Shown here piece after piece: positions 58,531-64,000 of a stretch of DNA of 64,000 nucleotides. The stretch lies in contig NW_007360617.1 of assembly GCF_000192795.1 (NCBI RefSeq), positions 1 to 64,000 on the forward strand, written 5' to 3'. Origin of the DNA: Vavraia culicis subsp. floridensis (lineage: Eukaryota; Microsporidia; Pleistophoridae). Made by a program: the position numbers and the translations under genes. How positions within the stretch are numbered: the stretch's first letter is position 1; each line of letters begins with the position of its first letter. A model generated the notes under the pieces. The model was not told where the DNA came from. It made no database searches and saw only the letters and a program-made list of their open reading frames with translations.

Positions 58531-60021
58531 ATGCTTCTGGACTGGAAACGGATCTACACCAGCGAGCAGAAAGACTCTAAACCATTTACTATGGTGTTCT
58601 ACAAGAAGAAGGATGATAATTACACCGTTCTATCTGCCCACACAGACTCATCGTTCCTGACACTCATGAAGGCGGGTGGAAAGGATGATACCCGGATTGA
58701 CGCTATCACAAAACGGATATACTGTGCTGTTGAGGCACCTACGTACGCTAACATCCGCAATGCTGCAGCTCTGGCGCTCAAGGAAATGAAGAAATACGAA
58801 GTGGAGAACGTAGAAATTGACTGTGAGGACATGGTGGAGGCGGCTGCTGATGGCATCCTGTTGGGCGGTTTTAAGTATGACTTTATGATAAAGAAGAAAA
58901 GCTGCACACCGCATATTACCAACGCTGATTCGATTAGGGCGCGTGCCCAGAACTTGGCCAGGTTCCTTTCGCTCACACCTGCAAATCTGATGACACCCAC
59001 GCTGTTCACCGAATACGTCAGGGACGTGATTTCGCACTTCAACCTGGAAATCGGCACAGATATCTATGACAGGAAGGCAATCGAGGACATGAAGATGAAT
59101 CTGTTTCTGTCCGTCTCAAGGGGTAGCAATGAGGAGCCCAAGCTGGTTGTGCTTACGTATCTGGGACGAAATTTGAATGATGCCGGTGACACAGGGTCGC
59201 TAAATACCGAAACAACCCTGAGACCGGCAAGCACCGAGTCGCTGCGCATTGATCTCGCGGGCGAGAACAAGAACGGCACAAAAACGATTGCTGATGACAG
59301 GAAATACGACGTGGTGATGGTTGGCAAGGGAATAACCTTTGATAGTGGCGGTATTTCGCTCAAGCCTTCGAAAGGAATGGAAGATATGAAGGCCGATATG
59401 ATGGGCGGAGCTGTTGTGTTTGCCAGCATTGTGGCAGCAGCCCAGAAGAAAATGCGTGTCAATATCAAAGTGATCATTCCGTTATGTGAAAATTTGCCGA
59501 GCGGCCATGCCAACAAGCCCGGCGATGTTATTGTGGGTCGGAACGGAAAGAGCGTTGAGATCAACAACACCGATGCAGAGGGCCGGCTTATTCTTGCTGA
59601 TGCGCTCAACTTGGCCGAAGAGTTCAATACCAAGACAATTTTGACCGCGTCGACACTGACCGGCGCGTGTGTGGTCGCGCTTGGAAACGAATATTACGGC
59701 ATTTACACCGAGGATGACGAGCTCTGCGAGAGAATTAGGGTGGCAGGTCAGGCTGTTGAGGACAAGGGATGGCGGATGCCCTTGGATAAGAAGTACATGA
59801 AATGCATGGAATCGGATGTGGCCGACATGAAGAACTGTGGTTATAAGGCTGGCAGCTGCAGCGCAGCAATATTTTTGAAGGAATTTGTGACGATGAAGAG
59901 CTTTGTGCACCTGGATATTGCTGGAATGCTGGGCACCGACAATACCACCCTGTTTGCAGGCAACATTTCTGGCAGACCGTGTGCAATGCTAGTAGAGTTC
60001 CTGAAGGGACTGTCTGATTGA
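58531..60021 (+). CDS. Cytosolic leucyl aminopeptidase (M17)
   Basis: M17 aminopeptidases remove N-terminal residues from peptides using two metal ions, and act in peptide turnover. The 496-residue protein has the catalytic core GKGITFDSGGISLKPSKGM (residues 265-283), with catalytic Lys and metal-binding Asp. MKADMMGGAV and the family signature NTDAEGRLILADAL (from residue 346), with metal-binding Asp and Glu and the catalytic Arg, are intact. N- and C-domains are both complete. The open frame has an earlier ATG at 58480; I choose 58531 because GGGGCACCCCTAAAA lies directly before it. A 30-residue polar insertion (near residues 215-250) with NTETTLRPASTESL is unusual. Confidence 0.93.
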   Translation: MLLDWKRIYTSEQKDSKPFTMVFYKKKDDNYTVLSAHTDSSFLTLMKAGGKDDTRIDAITKRIYCAVEAPTYANIRNAAALALKEMKKYEVENVEIDCEDMVEAAADGILLGGFKYDFMIKKKSCTPHITNADSIRARAQNLARFLSLTPANLMTPTLFTEYVRDVISHFNLEIGTDIYDRKAIEDMKMNLFLSVSRGSNEEPKLVVLTYLGRNLNDAGDTGSLNTETTLRPASTESLRIDLAGENKNGTKTIADDRKYDVVMVGKGITFDSGGISLKPSKGMEDMKADMMGGAVVFASIVAAAQKKMRVNIKVIIPLCENLPSGHANKPGDVIVGRNGKSVEINNTDAEGRLILADALNLAEEFNTKTILTASTLTGACVVALGNEYYGIYTEDDELCERIRVAGQAVEDKGWRMPLDKKYMKCMESDVADMKNCGYKAGSCSAAIFLKEFVTMKSFVHLDIAGMLGTDNTTLFAGNISGRPCAMLVEFLKGLSD

Positions 60022-60173
60022 TTAAAAGCTTCTGCTTAGTTTTCTGCACCGCTCTGTGATCGGAGTGTCGTAGCACACGTTAAAAATTTTCTAATTCTTG
60101 TTTCAGGCACAACATCGTATTTGTACGCCAGTGTTGGTGATAAAAGATGTTTTTGGGGTGCTAGGATGTAAAA
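60022..60173. other. Short intergenic segment
   Basis: Contains a GGGG element (about 60155) before the small ORF that follows. Confidence 0.3.
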
Positions 60174-60386
60174 ATGTGCATTTGGTGGATAAAAGGCTTT
60201 GAAGAAAAGTCTCGTAAAATGATTGCCTGGTCATTTTTCATTTTCGTATCAAAAATTGGTACAGTTGTGCTAACACACCATGCTCTTCAAAACAGACTCG
60301 GTATAACGGCTCACCCTATCAATCGCTTCAGTTTTGGAGGCGATCCCAATTCTGCAGGGCAATTGATTGCAGAATGGAGGGAATAA
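60174..60386 (+). CDS. Small hypothetical ORF with one hydrophobic segment, 70 aa
   Basis: ATG-started frame with a hydrophobic stretch (residues 16-33) and a polar C-terminus (NRFSFGGDPNSAGQLIAEWRE) that looks protein-like. GATAAAAGA and a G-run lie 15-35 nt upstream. Family not recognised. Confidence 0.3.
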   Translation: MCIWWIKGFEEKSRKMIAWSFFIFVSKIGTVVLTHHALQNRLGITAHPINRFSFGGDPNSAGQLIAEWRE

Positions 60387-60907
60387 ATTTTACAAAGACG
60401 CCCGCTCGTTGGTAAGGACCAAAAAAAATGTTTGCGAGGTGTGAAGTATGAACGGTGACTGGTTCTGTTAAAATGGTTAATTACGCCTTGTTGCGAAATG
60501 ATACGGTTGGTACGGCACGCTTACATTTCCAAGGAACGCCACGTCGTGTCACGTGCAGTTCTGTTTGCTTAGTTTTACGCACCAAGCGTATAAAACAAGT
60601 TTATCTGACCGATTTGCCACACCTCAATGTCCTGGTGGTCCTTTCTTGACTAAAGTACGTTTACTAATCTCCTCGTGCCAAGAAATGCTTGGCCAGTCAC
60701 AGCAATGGAAATGTGGCCGTTTCTCAGGGCGCACTTTGCCAATGTCAAAATGAGGATTGTATTTCCACGAACACACAGAAAACGGGTAAAAAGTTTATTT
60801 CATGTTTGGAGTGCATATCTCATCTACACAGCTGCTGCCTGCCCAAAGGATTGATTAGGCATGTGTAGTACTGTGCAAACATTGCAGTAGTGCTTGTTGC
60901 ATGTTCC
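60387..60907. other. Intergenic, downstream of the second ABCG gene
   Basis: No coding ORF with ATG and recognised features. Confidence 0.35.
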
Positions 60908-62851
60908 CTACCACTTGGTCAGCCGGTACATTTTCCATCTCAACATGAAATATCCGGTTACTATGCAGAACGCTATCATAATAAACAAAGCAGCAAAGGA
61001 CGTCCTGATCGAACAGAACCTGTTGACCAGCCCTCGTAGCATTTCGTCACTTGGATCCCCCTCAAAATGGTTCTTTATTACGATGTTGAACGCGTATCTC
61101 GTTGGTGAGATGTATTGCATCATCTTGTATGGCCCTATCAGACTGTCCGTGCTGACCATCAATCCGCTTATGGTAACGATGGGCGTGATGAAGGTCGGCA
61201 GCATTATCAGGGTGACCGAATGGTCCTTAAAGGCAGCGCCAAACAGCAGACCGACCGTGTGGCACAGGTAGCTCAGCGTTAGACCGGTGCAATGAAAGCA
61301 CACAAGCTGTGTGTACGAGTATGAGAGATTTGCGAGCATGTATATCACGGTAAAGACAATAACAGGGTACAGGAAGACGAATGGCAGGTCGGCAAGCAGC
61401 TTCGACAGGTAATAGCACAGTATGCCGTACTTCTTGCTCCTTGTTTCTCGGTATGCAAGGTGCTCGTCCTTATAAAATGCACTCACACCACCGAACGAGC
61501 ACGTAAACATCATGTTGATGACAAGAAAGTACAACAAGCCCGATGAGTTCTTCTCAGACACGAGTTGCTCAGTGCTGTTGATGTTTAAATAAATTGTTCC
61601 TATGATGATGCTCGTCACGGTGGCCTGCATCACCCGCGCAAAACATAGGAGCTGATTCCCGCTCAGCATCTTAAAATTACGTGCGGTCAGGATCAGGAAC
61701 TCGTGCACAAAAGAACGCTGTTTGTAGGGCCTTTCGGGCCTGTGGCCCGTCTGTTTGCCATCTGTTGCACCGAAGGGGTGCTCGTCGCGGTTGGTGTCTG
61801 AGTATCGTGAGCTAACCGCCTCATTCTCTGCGCCGCCCATCTCCAACGAACTGTCTAAGACACGATTCGTGCCGTACACATACTCCGATTTCTTTGTGCA
61901 GCCCACTATCCTGTGCTTACGGCCCTTAACTATCCGGTAAAACGAACCGTCCTCAAAATGGCATGTGCTTAAGATGTCGGTGAAGAGGTAATCGGCCGGA
62001 TTTACCATCTGGCCCATCTTGAAGAAGTTATCCTCGTGCCATTTCAAAATGTCTTCGGTGCAGATGTGCAACAGAATTCGCTTTTCGTGCAGCACGATGA
62101 GGTCGTCAAACATGAAAAACAGGTTGGAGGACGGCTGGTGGATTGTTAGAACCGCCGTTTTTCCGCGGTTCTTCAGCGATTTTATGACGGTGGATGCGTT
62201 CAATACGTCTAGGCCGGTAGTTGGTTCATCCAAAAACAGTATGTCTGGCTTTGCCACCAACTCGGCAATGATGCTGAGGCGCTTTCGCTGTCCGCCGCTT
62301 ATCCCGTTATCGGTCTCTCCAATCAAGCAGTTCTTCCTGTTCAGCATACCAAACTCAGCGAGTAGGCTGTCTATGTTGCTGAGTGGTCTTCCGCTCAGCT
62401 TGCAGAGAAAGGTGAGATACTCGTTAACAGTGAAAAAGGAAGGCAAGACATCGGACTGGTAGACGAGTGCCGATACGTTTCTCATGTAGGTGTTGTCCAC
62501 CAGTCTAAAGTCTTTCAGCGTATCGATGCCGTACATCGACGAAAAAACACCGTTACTTTTTAATGACTGCGATCTTCCGTCCTGCATATCTGGTGCGGAT
62601 GGATCCTCATCAGCATAATCCTCGTCATCCATCTCAATAAACCGCGTATCTTTTATAGTATCACCTCTCATAAGGATTTCACCACTTATCTCATGTCCAC
62701 TCAACACTTTCAGCAGGCTCGTCTTGCCTGCCCCAGATGATCCCATGATTGCCGTCAGCTTATGCTCCCTTACACCAAGATTAATGTTCTCCAGCACGAC
62801 TGTTCCTCTCTTACTAACATTTATGTTTCTATAAAGGATTGAATACGTCAT
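60908..62851 (-). CDS. ABCG (White-type) half ABC transporter with an acidic insertion
   Basis: A second ABCG half-transporter (647 aa). Motifs: Walker A GSSGAGKTS (residues 37-45), Q-loop Gln132, signature ISGGQRKR (184-191), Walker B ILFLDEPTTGLD (204-215) and switch His238. About six membrane spans follow from about residue 400. Between Walker A and the Q-loop there is an insertion of about 45 residues, strongly acidic (EMDDEDYADEDPSAPDM), not usual in the family. The sequence is clearly different from the ABCG protein at 4.4-6.2 kb, so it is an old paralog. The frame extends to 62968 without an initial ATG; in-frame ATGs at 62938 and 62923 are possible, but homology starts at 62851, with a TTTTTTCACCC element about 35-45 nt upstream. 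Confidence 0.92.
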   Translation of the reverse strand: MTYSILYRNINVSKRGTVVLENINLGVREHKLTAIMGSSGAGKTSLLKVLSGHEISGEILMRGDTIKDTRFIEMDDEDYADEDPSAPDMQDGRSQSLKSNGVFSSMYGIDTLKDFRLVDNTYMRNVSALVYQSDVLPSFFTVNEYLTFLCKLSGRPLSNIDSLLAEFGMLNRKNCLIGETDNGISGGQRKRLSIIAELVAKPDILFLDEPTTGLDVLNASTVIKSLKNRGKTAVLTIHQPSSNLFFMFDDLIVLHEKRILLHICTEDILKWHEDNFFKMGQMVNPADYLFTDILSTCHFEDGSFYRIVKGRKHRIVGCTKKSEYVYGTNRVLDSSLEMGGAENEAVSSRYSDTNRDEHPFGATDGKQTGHRPERPYKQRSFVHEFLILTARNFKMLSGNQLLCFARVMQATVTSIIIGTIYLNINSTEQLVSEKNSSGLLYFLVINMMFTCSFGGVSAFYKDEHLAYRETRSKKYGILCYYLSKLLADLPFVFLYPVIVFTVIYMLANLSYSYTQLVCFHCTGLTLSYLCHTVGLLFGAAFKDHSVTLIMLPTFITPIVTISGLMVSTDSLIGPYKMMQYISPTRYAFNIVIKNHFEGDPSDEMLRGLVNRFCSIRTSFAALFIMIAFCIVTGYFMLRWKMYRLTKW

Positions 62852-64000
62852 TTCGCGGTGTTTTTGGTCCTTTTGCACACCAGGGTGAAAAAATATGAAA
62901 TGGGTCACCGCACTCAAAATCATGATTTTGCAATTCATGATTAACAATCCGTTTTCAAGTGATAACACGACAGCTTGTAGGTTTTTCGCATTTATACACG
63001 TTACGAGAGCAAAGAGTATTTTTCATTTACCGTATTAGTACATAAATTTAACTTTGTCAATTTTAATAAATGAAAAAGGAATGGTCTACTCGTTTCGCTT
63101 GTGTTGGATATTCGCTACGAATTCGCAGTTCAATTTATCAGTAGAAATGTATCACATGTACATTTACCGATAGATGAATGATTAAGTAGATTTACCGTGC
63201 GAATCGGTGTTACTACGTAAGTTGCACCGTATTTTTACCAAATACGTTCTGTAAATCACCGTTTGGTGATTTTAACAAATACAAAACCGTCAACGTACAC
63301 GTTATTCCACGAATAATTACGTGTCATCAACATAGCATTGCGTGTTCATCATCGAAAACACTGCTGCACATCTGCGTTTGTGTTTATTATTTTTAATTTG
63401 TCAAAATTTTAAGCACCACGCTGATTGAACAAATTTTTGCAAAATTACGCAGAAAGGAAATAGAATTGCAATCTGCACCATAAATTCGGACAAAAAAGCT
63501 GGTGCAATTTAATTGTTACAAATGCGTTTATATATCACTTACATGCTGCACTATGTTTTGGTATTTATTATATCGTGTTACAGTCGCTAGAATATTTTTG
63601 TGTGCAGATTACTCCTTTAATACCGCCAAGCTTGTGCATGTTAGCAATTACTGGAACGTACTACGTGTTGTATTAGCAGATAATTTGGTTATTACTGTTT
63701 ATAAAGCGTACTACGTACGAAAACGGAGCAAAGAGTTGTGCCCGTGACTGAGAAAAGCATAGTAACGTATTCTTATCATGTGCTGTTGCTTTATTGTGAT
63801 AAAAAGGAAAATATGGCATTATAATGCCTACAATACCCAACAGATCGTATTCACTCATCTCAATATTTTTTGTACAGTTTATTTCCGCTGCTAAATATTG
63901 AACGGTATTTTCACGAAAATGTGTCTTTTTGCACCGTAGAGATACACGCTTAGTACTGACAGGTAAATTTTAATCAAATATTGCTGATTTCAATAACTCT
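62852..64000. other. Gene-free AT-rich right end
   Basis: Small open frames (63502-63747, 63673-63858) lack an ATG at their start or any recognisable feature. I see no gene. Confidence 0.4.

Overview
The window looks like nuclear DNA of a microsporidian (fungus-related intracellular parasite). The evidence is a set of reduced eukaryotic housekeeping genes (eRF3 without an N-terminal extension, CCT6, eS26, an Sm protein, Cdt1, Clp1, Hel2/ZNF598, Trm9, Sgt1), two ABCG half-transporters, a VTC polyphosphate polymerase, a large leucine-rich-repeat protein, and one 25-nt intron placed directly after the ATG of a ribosomal protein gene. Intergenic spaces are longer than in the smallest microsporidian genomes. 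A relative of Trachipleistophora/Vavraia is my guess, not something I could test.

Layout. 1-22 kb is AT-rich and gene-poor. It holds two adjacent unknown ORFs that may be one frameshifted gene, a secreted protein, an ABCG transporter, a Ulp1/SENP SUMO protease, three membrane-anchored repeat proteins (11.4-17.6 kb), an Ash2-type SPRY protein, a scattered family of short degenerate ORFs and a repeat-bearing secretory-type protein. 22-41 kb is richer in GC and holds housekeeping genes separated by minisatellites: NDK, Hel2, HlyIII, Sgt1, Trm9, Cdt1, Sm protein, VTC, a hairpin-rich stretch, eRF3 and CCT6. 41-64 kb alternates unknown secreted proteins (41.1-46.5 kb) with spliced eS26, an LRR protein, Clp1, a PhnP-like metallo-beta-lactamase-fold protein, a leucine aminopeptidase and a second ABCG transporter.

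Regulation. Two start-site architectures can be seen. Secreted, repeat, LRR and VTC genes have a TATA box (TATAAATA or similar) about 20-28 nt before the ATG. Housekeeping genes mostly have a C-run (CCC to CCCCCC) shortly before the ATG, the CCC-like motif described for microsporidia. Several genes have an AATAAA or AATTAAA overlapping or touching the stop codon.

Genes acting together. Trm9, eS26, eRF3 and Hel2 all serve translation and its quality control; CCT6 and Sgt1 serve folding; ABCG and VTC proteins serve transport and phosphate storage; the N-terminal signal or anchor proteins are candidates for spore-wall, polar-tube or host-interface roles.

Start codons were taken at the first suitable ATG, often downstream of the longest open frame, using family alignment and the C-run or TATA position. 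No transposon, CRISPR array, rRNA or convincing tRNA was found.
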